64,000 nt of DNA from an uncultured Draconibacterium sp. (GTDB lineage: Bacteria; Bacteroidota; Bacteroidia; Bacteroidales; Prolixibacteraceae), in contig NZ_OY776414.1 in the NCBI RefSeq assembly GCF_963675585.1, positions 723,001-787,000 of the forward strand. Direction: 5' to 3'. The position numbers and the translations under genes were made by a program. Under the pieces are notes generated by a model. That model saw nothing but the letters and a program-made list of their open reading frames with translations. It had not been told where the DNA came from and made no database searches. Of this stretch, positions 34,905 to 44,488 are shown in pieces. How positions within the stretch are numbered: the first letter of the stretch is position 1; every line of letters begins with the position of its first letter.

Positions 34905-37898
34905 ATGGGCCTGATTAATGTTAAAGTATATCGACCTCGTACAAGTATTTTAATAAAAGTATTTGGGGTATGTTTTTTTTACTTTTTTGTTGCAGGTACT
35001 TCTGTTTTTGCTCAAACTGCTGACTCTATCAAAGCCGGAATCAATACAAATCTTAAAGGTAAAGTAAGTTCTGATTTTTATACCGGAGACCAGAACTATA
35101 TTAATCGAAAGAAAATTCAAGTGGATTCGGTTTTTATCGATGATGATGAGAACGCTATTACCTTGTTTTTTAACAAAGCACTGGCCGAAATGCCTTTTCG
35201 GAAGGAATCAGTCGAAAGCATTCATGATTCGATAAAGAAGTATCTTCCAACGCATTTGCAGGATCGGAATTTAACAATTGTATCGGCCGGAGTTGATATC
35301 GAAGATTTGGTTCCCAATTATTATCGGTCTCGGTTGGAACAGGAAAAGAAACGGTTAACACAAGAGTCACCGGAAGATCGAAAAAATGTTGTTCAACCAC
35401 AACGTTCGTACACAATTACATCAGGATTACAAAATTCAAATATAGCATTGTGGAACAGCCACGGCTGGTATTACGAACCCAAACTGAACCGCTGGGAATG
35501 GCAGCGTGCGCGACTTTTTACAACTGTAGAAGATATTTTACCCACAGCATTAGTGACTCCGTACATTGCTCCAATGCTTGAAAATGCCGGAGCTAATGTT
35601 TTTATGCCTCGCGAACGCGATTGGCAAAAAAATGAAGTTATTGTTGATAATAATGCTTCTACAGGAAAAAGTAAATTTAAAAGACCCCGAAAAAGAACAG
35701 CTAATGTAAGGGGGTTTGCAATAGGAAATCAACCGTATGTCGACGAAAATCCTTTTGAACTGGGTACATCAGTTGGTTTTGAAAGTTTAAACAGAAAGAC
35801 GAATTGTGCCACTTATATTCCTGATTTCGCGAATTCAGGTGATTATTCGGTGTATGTATCCTATGGAAAGGGAGATGGAGAAGTACTTTACCGTGTACAT
35901 CATTCAGGAGGAGTAAGTGATTTTAAGGTCGATCAGTCAATGGGATTTGGCACCTGGATTTACCTTGGAACATTTCATTTTAAGCAGGGAAGAGACAAAA
36001 AAGCAGTCAAAGTAGAGTTACTGGCAGAACCCGGGAAACCACAAAAAATATCAGCCGATGCTGTTCGTTTTGGCGGAGGAATGGGAGTTGTCGAGCGCAA
36101 TGGAAACACAAGTGGCCGGGCAAGGTATTTTGAAGGAGCCCGTTACAATTTGCAATTTTCGGGAGCACCCGACACTTTGGTTTGGAAGTTGAATGACAAT
36201 AACGACTACAAAGACGATTACATGTGCAGGGGAGAGTGGGTGAACTGGTTAATGGGGGCACCAACAGGACCTGAAAAAAACAGAATGTATCCGGGGCTGA
36301 ATATTCCCATTGACATGGCTTTTGCATTTCATACAGATGCGGGTATTTTGCCCGATGATGAAATTGTAGGTACGCTTGGAATCTATTCAACCGATCGTGA
36401 TACAGGTGTTTTTGCCAATGGGCAATCAAAGTTTGCGTCGCGCGATTTAACAGATCTTATACAAACTCAAATTGTAAACGATATTAACAAACTATACCAG
36501 TGCAACTGGACACGACGCGGCATGTGGAATTCGCAATACAGCGAGGCTTACCGCCCACAGGTACCAACCATGTTGCTCGAACTTTTGTCGCATCAAAACC
36601 TGAACGATGTAAAATACATGTTACATCCCAAATTCCGATTTGATGTGTCGCGTGCAGTTTATAAAGGAATGTTGCGGTTTTTAAGCACTCAAAACGGCTC
36701 AGAGTATGTGGTTCAACCTTTGCCGGTTGATCATTTATCCTCCGAAATAGTGGGTGAGAATTCGGCGCGTTTAACCTGGAAACCGGTTTTGGATAAAACA
36801 GAGCCAGGTGCAATTCCTGAAAAATATATTGTTTATAAACGGATTGGTGATAATGGTTTCGACAATGGAACTTTGGTTGATGAAACCACAATTTTATTAT
36901 CCAATCTCGAAATAGGCAAAGTTTATGGCTTTAAAGTGACTGCTGTAAATGCCGGCGGAGAAAGTTTTCCTTCAGAAATTATTTCGCTTGCAATTGCCGA
37001 AAGCAGTAAAGGAAAAGCATTAATAATAAATGGTTTCGACCGTGTTGATGCACCGGAAATTTTTGTAAGCGATACTTTGTCGGGAGTGTTACGCCAACTG
37101 GATAATGGAGTGGCTGATGGCTTTGATATTTCAACAACGGGAAATCAGTACGATCTTGATAGAAACTCGCCTTGGATTGACGACGACAGCCCCGGTCACG
37201 GCGCAAGTTTTGCCGATTTGGAAACCACAATATTCAGAGGAAATACCTTTGACTTTTCGTATACGCACGGCAAAAGTTTGCTGGAAGCTGGCTTTAGTTT
37301 TGTTACCTGCAGCGACGAAGCCATTGAAGATGTAGACTTCAGTAATTTTGATGTGCTTGATTGTTTGTTTGGGGAGGAGAAAACAAGTTATTTACCGGGC
37401 AACGATTCCACTTCGTATTTCGAAATCTATTCGGAAAAAATACTTAAAGCTTTAGAGAAGTACGCGCAAAATGGTGGAAATATTCTAATTTCGGGCGCAT
37501 ATATTGGGTCTGATATTCCGAAAAATAAAACAGATGAAAAACGAATTGGCGAGTTACTGAAATTTAAGTGGAGAACGGATCATGCAACTAAGAAGGGGCA
37601 GTTTTATGCCGTGTCGGATGAGTTCGATTTTAGAGGTGAGTTTAATACAGATTACATTATGGAACAATATCCGGTTGAAGCAGCAGATGGTATAGAACCT
37701 TACAATGAGGAAGGACAAACACTGTTCAGATACGAAGAAAACAACATCAGTGCCGGAGTTTTTTACAACGGCGCCTACAAAGTAATTTCGCTGGGTTTTC
37801 CGTTTGAATGTGTAAAAGGAGAAAAACAGCGAGATGAATTAATGAAAAAAATAATAGACAGATTTACGATTAAAACAGATAAACAAACAGCAAAATAA
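34905..37898 (+). CDS. Amidase_3-like N-acetylmuramoyl-L-alanine amidase ('xanthan lyase' family) with golvesin-like and Fn3 domains
   Basis: 997 aa from ATG 34905; a TTG at 34866 lies upstream of the predicted transcription start and is rejected. The signal peptide ends VFAQ. An Amidase_3-like fold is split by an insert: zinc-ligand candidates His186 (LWNSHGWYYE), Glu209 (VEDILPTALV) and His476 (AFHTDAGI), and catalytic Glu559 (TMLLELLSHQN). Residues about 300-390 are a golvesin/Xly CBD-like beta domain (YIPDFANSGDYSVYVSYGKG). An Fn3 domain (about 608-698) and a roughly 280-residue Rossmann-like C-terminal domain follow. Such proteins are often labelled xanthan lyase, but the catalytic motifs and the muropeptide context point to an amidase that strips peptides from glycan strands. 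Confidence 0.8.
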   Translation: MGLINVKVYRPRTSILIKVFGVCFFYFFVAGTSVFAQTADSIKAGINTNLKGKVSSDFYTGDQNYINRKKIQVDSVFIDDDENAITLFFNKALAEMPFRKESVESIHDSIKKYLPTHLQDRNLTIVSAGVDIEDLVPNYYRSRLEQEKKRLTQESPEDRKNVVQPQRSYTITSGLQNSNIALWNSHGWYYEPKLNRWEWQRARLFTTVEDILPTALVTPYIAPMLENAGANVFMPRERDWQKNEVIVDNNASTGKSKFKRPRKRTANVRGFAIGNQPYVDENPFELGTSVGFESLNRKTNCATYIPDFANSGDYSVYVSYGKGDGEVLYRVHHSGGVSDFKVDQSMGFGTWIYLGTFHFKQGRDKKAVKVELLAEPGKPQKISADAVRFGGGMGVVERNGNTSGRARYFEGARYNLQFSGAPDTLVWKLNDNNDYKDDYMCRGEWVNWLMGAPTGPEKNRMYPGLNIPIDMAFAFHTDAGILPDDEIVGTLGIYSTDRDTGVFANGQSKFASRDLTDLIQTQIVNDINKLYQCNWTRRGMWNSQYSEAYRPQVPTMLLELLSHQNLNDVKYMLHPKFRFDVSRAVYKGMLRFLSTQNGSEYVVQPLPVDHLSSEIVGENSARLTWKPVLDKTEPGAIPEKYIVYKRIGDNGFDNGTLVDETTILLSNLEIGKVYGFKVTAVNAGGESFPSEIISLAIAESSKGKALIINGFDRVDAPEIFVSDTLSGVLRQLDNGVADGFDISTTGNQYDLDRNSPWIDDDSPGHGASFADLETTIFRGNTFDFSYTHGKSLLEAGFSFVTCSDEAIEDVDFSNFDVLDCLFGEEKTSYLPGNDSTSYFEIYSEKILKALEKYAQNGGNILISGAYIGSDIPKNKTDEKRIGELLKFKWRTDHATKKGQFYAVSDEFDFRGEFNTDYIMEQYPVEAADGIEPYNEEGQTLFRYEENNISAGVFYNGAYKVISLGFPFECVKGEKQRDELMKKIIDRFTIKTDKQTAK

Positions 37899-37915
37899 TA
37901 GAAAAACAAAGAAAT

Positions 37916-39472
37916 ATGAAGGCAAATATATTACTACATCATTCGAAACTGGCAGAATACGATAAGGCTGCTTTTGGCAGAACAATTCAATCGGTTTTTG
38001 CGCAAACAGAGCAGGATTTTGAACTTACTGTTATTGTTGACAGCGAGGTTGATGCGATATTGGAACAGATAAAATCATTCAATACCAGATCAGTAAAAGT
38101 TAATGTGATTTCTTCGGGTGAAGAAAATTTATCGGTTCAATTAAACAAGGCTTTTAAGAGTAGCTCTGCCGATGGTATTTTGTACATCGATAACCGAAAC
38201 CAGGAAGTTGTTTTAAAGAAAAGTGCACTTGAAATTTGTAGCATCGCGACACAAAATAATGCTAATGTTGGAATGATTTATTCCGATTATGAACTGAGTG
38301 GAAAAGATGGAGTGAACGAGGTTCGTTTGTTAAAACACCACATTGGAAGAGTGCGTGATAACCAGGATTATGGCAAAGTATTCTTTTTAACACAACAGGC
38401 CTTGAACGAAATTGGAGGTATTTCAGAAGACATAAAATTTAATGCCTTGTATGATTTACGCCTAAAAATTTCAGAAAAATCGGAGCTGCTTCATATTGCA
38501 AATCGTTATTCGGGGTCGTTGTATCGGGTGGTTTCGCAGGCAAAAGCACACAATGTATTCGATTATTTGTTGGCGGGTAAAGAAAGTCAGTTGGAGGCAG
38601 AAGAGATTTTATCAGCACATTTAAAACGAATAAATGCATACCTGGAACCGGGAAAACATTACTCAACCAGACCAGAGGCCGATGAAACAGCAACTCTAAA
38701 AGCATCGGTAATTATTCCTGTAAATAATCGTCCCGAGTTTATTTGTGACGCCATTGAAAGTGTGCAGGCGCAAACCATAAAAGAGGTTGAAATTATTGTG
38801 GTAGTAAACGGTGGCGACGAAGATCCAACTGTTGAATCGGTTAAAAACTATTTACAGGGTGGTGAAAAATACGATGAATCGAAACCTGAGGTAAGACTTT
38901 TGATTCACGATATGAATAATCTGGGCCTGTGTTTTAATTCGGCTGCCAAAATTGCACGTGGCGAATTTTACGTTCAGCTCGACTCGGACGATCAGTTGAC
39001 TCCAGACGCTGTTGAGAAAGTATTAAAAGTGTACGAAAGTGATCCAAAAATTGGAATGGTGATCGGTTCGTACGAGGTTTGGGAAAAAGATGCAAGCGGT
39101 GCCATAAAACGAATGGAAGAGATTCCGGTTGTAACCCACGATGAATGGACGGAAGATAACGGAAGAAACAACCTTTTGAGAATTAATGGGGCAGGAGCAC
39201 CTCGTTCAATTCCGATTAAACTGATTCGTGAAATTGGTTTTAGTATGAACGAAGAACCATTTGCCCGAAATTACGGAGAGGATTACCAGATGGTGATGAA
39301 GATTAGCGAAAAACACCGCATTGGAAGAGTTTGGGTGCCCATTTACAAAGTGATTCGTCATTCAGGAGGAACGGACCACAATATTGATCAGAACACGATT
39401 GACCGAAATGATGAGGCCAAAGATTTTATGCGGAAAGAAAGTATTCTGAGACGTATAAAACTGAACAAGTAA
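37916..39472 (+). CDS. Tandem GT2-type glycosyltransferase-like protein
   Basis: 518 aa, no signal peptide. The C-terminal half (about 262-480) is a GT-A family 2 domain: KASVIIPVNNRPEFICDAIESVQAQT and a metal/nucleotide motif QLDSDDQLTPDA. The N-terminal half (about 1-235) has the same fold trace (HHSKLAEYDKAAFGRTIQSVFAQTEQDFELTVIVD) but DNRN where an acidic motif would be, so it looks inactive. It lies 17 bp after the amidase and 2 bp before the kinase gene frame, clearly in the operon. Its role in a catabolic murein cluster is unclear. Confidence 0.78.
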   Translation: MKANILLHHSKLAEYDKAAFGRTIQSVFAQTEQDFELTVIVDSEVDAILEQIKSFNTRSVKVNVISSGEENLSVQLNKAFKSSSADGILYIDNRNQEVVLKKSALEICSIATQNNANVGMIYSDYELSGKDGVNEVRLLKHHIGRVRDNQDYGKVFFLTQQALNEIGGISEDIKFNALYDLRLKISEKSELLHIANRYSGSLYRVVSQAKAHNVFDYLLAGKESQLEAEEILSAHLKRINAYLEPGKHYSTRPEADETATLKASVIIPVNNRPEFICDAIESVQAQTIKEVEIIVVVNGGDEDPTVESVKNYLQGGEKYDESKPEVRLLIHDMNNLGLCFNSAAKIARGEFYVQLDSDDQLTPDAVEKVLKVYESDPKIGMVIGSYEVWEKDASGAIKRMEEIPVVTHDEWTEDNGRNNLLRINGAGAPRSIPIKLIREIGFSMNEEPFARNYGEDYQMVMKISEKHRIGRVWVPIYKVIRHSGGTDHNIDQNTIDRNDEAKDFMRKESILRRIKLNK

Positions 39473-39486
39473 AATTGGTAAAACGA

Positions 39487-40671
39487 ATGGAGCAAGAACC
39501 ATTATTAATAGGAATAGATGGAGGCGCAACAAAAGTCAGCGCTTGGGAAATCGTTTACGATCAACACTTGTCCACATTCTCTTTGGGAGCGTTAAATTCA
39601 ACAAAATCGTATCGCGAAATAGAAGGTTTTATTCCCGATTTTAAACCTGTTGATTTAACGATTCAACTTGGTGAAAGGGATGCAAAAATAAAAACAACGG
39701 CAGAAGAGAAACAACAAGCCGAAGTGTATGTTGAAGCATGCGCACAGGCCATTTCTGAGTTGGTAGATAAAAAAGATAAGCGGAATGTGCTGATCGGAAT
39801 AGGAATGCCGGGTTTAAAAACGGCAGACAAACGTGGTATAGCAGTGGTGGCAAACGGCCCTAGGATGATTGAATATTCAAGCAAACTGGAAGCAAAGTTG
39901 AAAGCCCGAAACATTAGCTTGAATTCGCCGGTAGATCACTTGGGGAGTGACGCCGATTATTGTGGAATTGGCGAAAATTATTCGGACAGCGGAACATTTC
40001 GCAGCCATACAAATGCATATTATCTGGGAGGTGGTACGGGTGTTGCCGATGCGCTAAAATTGGATGGAAAGCTGGTAACTTTTGATAATGCCCGGGATTG
40101 GATGGCCAAAACCTGGGAAATGAAAAGTGAGGAAGGACTGTCATTGGAAAGAGTAACATCGGTTAGCGGCATTCAAAAAACATATGCCGATTTCTCAAAT
40201 CAAACCGTTGAGGCGCTGAATGTAAAACAAATATATCCTTTACAAATTGCTGAACTGGCTAAAGGCGGCGATGAGGCGGCACTAAAAACCTTTGATGTGG
40301 TGAACAGGAACCTCGCAAGGTTATTGTACGAACGAATTGTTACGTTAAACCGGGGATGGAACAACTTGTTTGACTTTGTAAATCCCAACCGTGCAGCATT
40401 AAATCCGGTTCATAATTTTACAGGAAAAGTTTTTGATGTTCTTGTGATTGGTCAGCGTTTAGGCGATCTTTTTGAGGATGAAAACGGAAAAGAAGTGGTG
40501 AAAAAACTGGTGATTGAACAGCTGAACAACTTGATTCAGAATTCAGAATTTTTACCTGAAAATGTAAAAATACATTATAAGAATCCCGATGAAATTATTT
40601 GTATATCTAAACTTCGGGAAGCTCCGGCATTGGGCGCAGGAGTAGATGCCTTCATAACACAAAACAATTAA
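39487..40671 (+). CDS. BadF/ROK-like sugar kinase, candidate MurNAc kinase
   Basis: About 394 aa from ATG 39487; a TTG at 39475 would add four residues. Sugar kinase of the actin-like ATPase fold: phosphate-1 motif LIGIDGGATKVSAWE, LIGIGMPGLKTADKRG, and the glycine-rich YYLGGGTGVADALKLDG. It is cytoplasmic. In this cluster the missing step before MurQ is phosphorylation of MurNAc, so a MurK-type role is the best inference. Sequence alone does not fix the substrate. Confidence 0.75.
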   Translation: MEQEPLLIGIDGGATKVSAWEIVYDQHLSTFSLGALNSTKSYREIEGFIPDFKPVDLTIQLGERDAKIKTTAEEKQQAEVYVEACAQAISELVDKKDKRNVLIGIGMPGLKTADKRGIAVVANGPRMIEYSSKLEAKLKARNISLNSPVDHLGSDADYCGIGENYSDSGTFRSHTNAYYLGGGTGVADALKLDGKLVTFDNARDWMAKTWEMKSEEGLSLERVTSVSGIQKTYADFSNQTVEALNVKQIYPLQIAELAKGGDEAALKTFDVVNRNLARLLYERIVTLNRGWNNLFDFVNPNRAALNPVHNFTGKVFDVLVIGQRLGDLFEDENGKEVVKKLVIEQLNNLIQNSEFLPENVKIHYKNPDEIICISKLREAPALGAGVDAFITQNN

Positions 40672-40709
40672 ACCATTGAATTTATACCTATAACCATTAA
40701 ATCTACAAA

Positions 40710-42041
40710 ATGAACATGCCTGATATTCACGTTGGAATAATGACGCTCGACAAACTTGAATTTAATTTTGCGGGCGAATTTAAAATTAAGGGAAGTAAGA
40801 AAACGATAAGCGGAAAACACACCGCAAGCATAGAAAACAATCTGATTCAAATTTCGGATGGAACAGCTTCTGCTCAAGAGCTGCAATTTATTCCGGCGGA
40901 TTTTGACAGTTCAGAATTCGAGTTAAAAGATGTAACAATTGGTGTGAATTTTCATTGGGAGCAGAAGGAAGATCAGAAATTTCAGGGAACACTGAAACTC
41001 ATAATAGAAGACGGAAAAATTACGGCAATTAATGTGTTGCCTATCGAAAACTATTTGATTAGCGTTATTTCTTCCGAAATGAGTGCAAGCAGTTCGCTTG
41101 ATTTATTAAAAGCACATGCCATAATTTCGCGCAGCTGGTTAATTGCACAAACCGATAAACAGGATAAATTAACGGATGCCTCAGAAAAATACGAAAGTAC
41201 GTTTCAAACCGATGATGAATTTATCAGGTGGTACGATCGCGAAGACCATGTAAATTTTCATGTTTGCGCCGACGACCACTGTCAACGTTACCAGGGCACA
41301 ACGCGTTCGCACAATCCGAATGTGGTAAAGGCCGTTAACGAAACTTCCGGCGTAATTCTTTCTTACAACGGAGAAGTCTGCGATGCTCGGTTTTCGAAAT
41401 GTTGCGGAGGAATTGCAGAATTGTTTGAAAATTGCTGGGAGCCTGTTAATCATCCTTATCTGTCAGCAGTAATTGATAATCCGGCTCCACCAAAGGGATT
41501 TGAAACCGATTTAACAATGGAAAAGAATTCGGTGGTTTGGTTAAATAACAAGCCGGAGGCTTTTTGCAATACCGACGATGAAGAAATTTTGAAACAAGTT
41601 TTAAATGAATACGACTGGACGGCCAAAGATTTTTATCGTTGGAAAGTTGAGTATTCGCAAAAAGATTTGTCGGCTTTGATATTAAAACGATCGGGGCACG
41701 ATTTTGGCGATATTTATGACATGATTCCTGTTGAACGCGGAGTTTCGGGTCGTTTAATTCGACTTAAAATTATTGGTTCGAAAAAAACATTAACCTTTGG
41801 AAAAGAGCTGGAAATAAGGCGTTGGTTAAGCGAATCGCATTTGTACAGTTCTGCTTTTACTGTTGAACGACAAATTGTGATTGAAGGAGTACCACAGAAA
41901 TTTGTTTTACACGGAGCGGGCTGGGGACACGGTGTTGGTTTGTGCCAGATTGGTGCGGCTGTAATGGGGCACAAAGGATATACATACGACAAAATTCTAC
42001 ATCACTATTTTAAAAACATTACGCTGGAAAAACGTTACTAA
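40710..42041 (+). CDS. SpoIID/LytB-domain lytic transglycosylase-like protein
   Basis: 443 aa. SpoIID signatures: NVLPIENYLISVISSEMSASSSLDLLKAHAIISRSW with the probable catalytic Glu123, FSKCCGGIAELFENCW, and the C-terminal GAGWGHGVGLCQIGAAVMGHKGYTYDKILHHYF. SpoIID cleaves glycan strands already denuded of peptides, which matches an upstream amidase. There is no signal peptide (MNMPDIHVGIMTLDKLEFNF) and no upstream extension encoding one, which is odd for a murein-cleaving enzyme. It is the last gene of the amidase operon, 38 bp after the kinase. Confidence 0.85.
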   Translation: MNMPDIHVGIMTLDKLEFNFAGEFKIKGSKKTISGKHTASIENNLIQISDGTASAQELQFIPADFDSSEFELKDVTIGVNFHWEQKEDQKFQGTLKLIIEDGKITAINVLPIENYLISVISSEMSASSSLDLLKAHAIISRSWLIAQTDKQDKLTDASEKYESTFQTDDEFIRWYDREDHVNFHVCADDHCQRYQGTTRSHNPNVVKAVNETSGVILSYNGEVCDARFSKCCGGIAELFENCWEPVNHPYLSAVIDNPAPPKGFETDLTMEKNSVVWLNNKPEAFCNTDDEEILKQVLNEYDWTAKDFYRWKVEYSQKDLSALILKRSGHDFGDIYDMIPVERGVSGRLIRLKIIGSKKTLTFGKELEIRRWLSESHLYSSAFTVERQIVIEGVPQKFVLHGAGWGHGVGLCQIGAAVMGHKGYTYDKILHHYFKNITLEKRY

Positions 42042-42237
42042 CTCAACTGGAAATTATGAGTGTCTTTTAAATTTAGTTCTAAAATTCGTCTTTTACGAAG
42101 GATTGTAAAGGGAATAGAAACGAGCCTGAAAACGTAATTTTGTCTTGCAAAGCTTTCTTTTTCTGTCAAAACAGCCGAAATAAATTCTTGGATTGTTTTT
42201 TGAGTATTTATGCGTATTCATTTAATTTTGAATAAGC

Positions 42238-44463
42238 ATGACTGAAAAAGAAATAAAAATACAATACAATACTATTTGTCAAAATCTGGCAGAACGAAAA
42301 TTAAAACCTGCGTTCGACCAGCTTGAAAAGCTGATTCTCAGCAGTGGATTGCTAATTTATCTGGACGAATGGCGGAACCTGGAACAGACATACAGTTACA
42401 TGTTGAAATATACGGTTGAAGGTATTCAGGATCCTGAACGGCAAAAGGTGTATCAAAAATTAATTGTATCTGTTTTTGAGTTGGTTGACAAAATTTACGA
42501 TGAAATTCGAATGAAATTATCATCGTCGCTGGAGTACGAAAAAAAACGTGGTTTCGCGGCTATTAAAGTTCAACTCGAAACATTGTTAAGCGAAGTTGAA
42601 GATTTTTATTTACAGGAAGAACTGGTTATGTTGGTTGACGATGAAGATGTTCATCAATCGGCCAAAAGATTAGATGCATATACCCATCAGCAAAAAGTGG
42701 TTTCCCTCTTTTATCATTTGTGGTTTCAGAATAAGTTAAGTCAGGCAGAAGTAAACCTGGTAAAGGTTTTTCTGAAAAGTGAGTTGATATCTACCGCCTA
42801 TAAATCGCTCATTGTTTCGTCTCTTATTTTAAGTCTTTTGCGCTATTTCGATAAAACCAAATTTGCCATGCTTTTTGAAGCATATGAGCTGGATGACTCT
42901 GAGATTAATCAACGGGCAATTGTTGGTTTACTTGTGGCTTTTTACAAATACGATCCGCGTTTGCCTTTCTATCCGTCAATAACGGCACGTTTAAAAATGT
43001 TGAACGAAAAACCTGAGTTTAAGAAAAACATAGAGCAGGTTATTGTTCAACTTATTCGAAGCAAGGAAACCGAAAAAATTCAGAAAAAAATCACCGATGA
43101 GATTATTCCTGAAATGATAAAAATTAGTCCAACTTTGAAAGATAAAATCAATTTGGATAGTTTAATGGATGATAGTTTGGGTGAAGATAAAAATCCGGAG
43201 TGGGAAAAGATTTTTGAAGATTCGCCCGGATTGATGAATAAAATGGAAGAATTTTCGGAAATGCAAATGGAAGGTGCCGATGTGTTTATGAGTTCCTTTT
43301 CAATGTTGAAAATGTTTCCGTTTTTTAGCGAGTTTTCAAACTGGTTTATGCCGTTTTTTTCTGCCAATCCGGAAATCACTCAATCCATTGATATGTCGGA
43401 TGAGGTAAACTCGCGATTTATTGATGCCATTGATGTTGCGCCGGTTTTATGTAACTCCGATAAATATTCGTTTTGTTTTAGTATCCAAAATTTGCCGGCT
43501 GAAAACCGTGAATTTATGGCTGAGGGAATGAAAGCAGAAATGGCACAGTTTGAAGAATTACTGAGGGACGAAGAAATAACCGATCCCGGGAAGAAGGCAG
43601 GATTCGTATCCAATCAGTTTATTCAGGATTTATACCGGTTTTACAAATTGCATCCGCGCAGAAATGATTTCGAAAATATTTTTGACTGGCGGTTTGATTT
43701 TCATAATAAAATGTCGCTAGGCGAAATATTAAAGGAAGATTTGAGTATTCTTCGAAATATTGCCGAGTATTACTTTAATAAGAACTACTTTGAGGAAGCG
43801 GCTGAAGTATTTGATTATATTTTGAATATTGAAAAAAGTGCTGAATTGTACCAAAAACTGGGATTCTGTTTTCAGAAACAAGGCAACTTTCAGGCAGCAC
43901 TGGAAGCCTATAAAAATGCCGAGTTGTTTGACTTGAACCGGAAATGGAACCTGAATAAAATTGCGCTTTGCTACCGGAACCTGAAACAACCACAAAAAGC
44001 CCTGGAATATTACCGGGAGGTTGAGCAGTTAGACGAAGAAAATCTAAATGTTCAGTTAAACATTGGACATTGTTTGTTGGAACTGGACCAATTTGATGAA
44101 GCGTTAAAATGTTATTTTAAGGTTGAATACCTTGCACCGGGTAATAAAAAGGTTTGGAAACCAATTGCATGGTGTTCGTTTGTAGCCGGGAGAAAAGAGC
44201 AGGCAGAAAAATATTTCCAAAAGTTGGTTGATGATAATCCCAATAAACATGACCTGATGAATATGGGACATGTACAATGGAGTTTAGGAAAACGCAAAGA
44301 AGCCCTGGACTATTATAAACAGTCTATCACGCAAACCGAGTTTACCGAAAAAGAATTCTTTGAAGTCTTTAACGAAGATTTACACCATCTGATAAAGCAG
44401 GGCATTGAAAAAGAAGATGTTCCGATTATGCTCGACCAGTTGAGGTATTTTGTTGACCAATAG
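42238..44463 (+). CDS. TPR-repeat protein, function unknown
   Basis: 741 aa, no signal peptide. The N-terminal roughly 490 residues are helical and unassigned. The C-terminal 240 or so residues hold about five TPRs (YFNKNYFEEAAEVFDYILNIEK; YQKLGFCFQKQGNFQAALEAYKNAEL; NKIALCYRNLKQPQKALEYYREVEQ; LNIGHCLLELDQFDEALKCYFKVEY; MGHVQWSLGKRKEALDYYKQSI). Large Bacteroidota TPR proteins of this type are common and mostly uncharacterised. It lies 196 bp after the SpoIID gene, apparently separate from both the muropeptide and T6SS units. Confidence 0.7.
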   Translation: MTEKEIKIQYNTICQNLAERKLKPAFDQLEKLILSSGLLIYLDEWRNLEQTYSYMLKYTVEGIQDPERQKVYQKLIVSVFELVDKIYDEIRMKLSSSLEYEKKRGFAAIKVQLETLLSEVEDFYLQEELVMLVDDEDVHQSAKRLDAYTHQQKVVSLFYHLWFQNKLSQAEVNLVKVFLKSELISTAYKSLIVSSLILSLLRYFDKTKFAMLFEAYELDDSEINQRAIVGLLVAFYKYDPRLPFYPSITARLKMLNEKPEFKKNIEQVIVQLIRSKETEKIQKKITDEIIPEMIKISPTLKDKINLDSLMDDSLGEDKNPEWEKIFEDSPGLMNKMEEFSEMQMEGADVFMSSFSMLKMFPFFSEFSNWFMPFFSANPEITQSIDMSDEVNSRFIDAIDVAPVLCNSDKYSFCFSIQNLPAENREFMAEGMKAEMAQFEELLRDEEITDPGKKAGFVSNQFIQDLYRFYKLHPRRNDFENIFDWRFDFHNKMSLGEILKEDLSILRNIAEYYFNKNYFEEAAEVFDYILNIEKSAELYQKLGFCFQKQGNFQAALEAYKNAELFDLNRKWNLNKIALCYRNLKQPQKALEYYREVEQLDEENLNVQLNIGHCLLELDQFDEALKCYFKVEYLAPGNKKVWKPIAWCSFVAGRKEQAEKYFQKLVDDNPNKHDLMNMGHVQWSLGKRKEALDYYKQSITQTEFTEKEFFEVFNEDLHHLIKQGIEKEDVPIMLDQLRYFVDQ

Positions 44464-44488
44464 AATATTTTAAGCCCTGAAATGGACT

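Noticed and set aside
42238-44463. TPR protein as an extra T6SS component
   Set aside because: It is separated from the T6SS arm by a divergent PQQ-propeller gene and has no T6SS family features.
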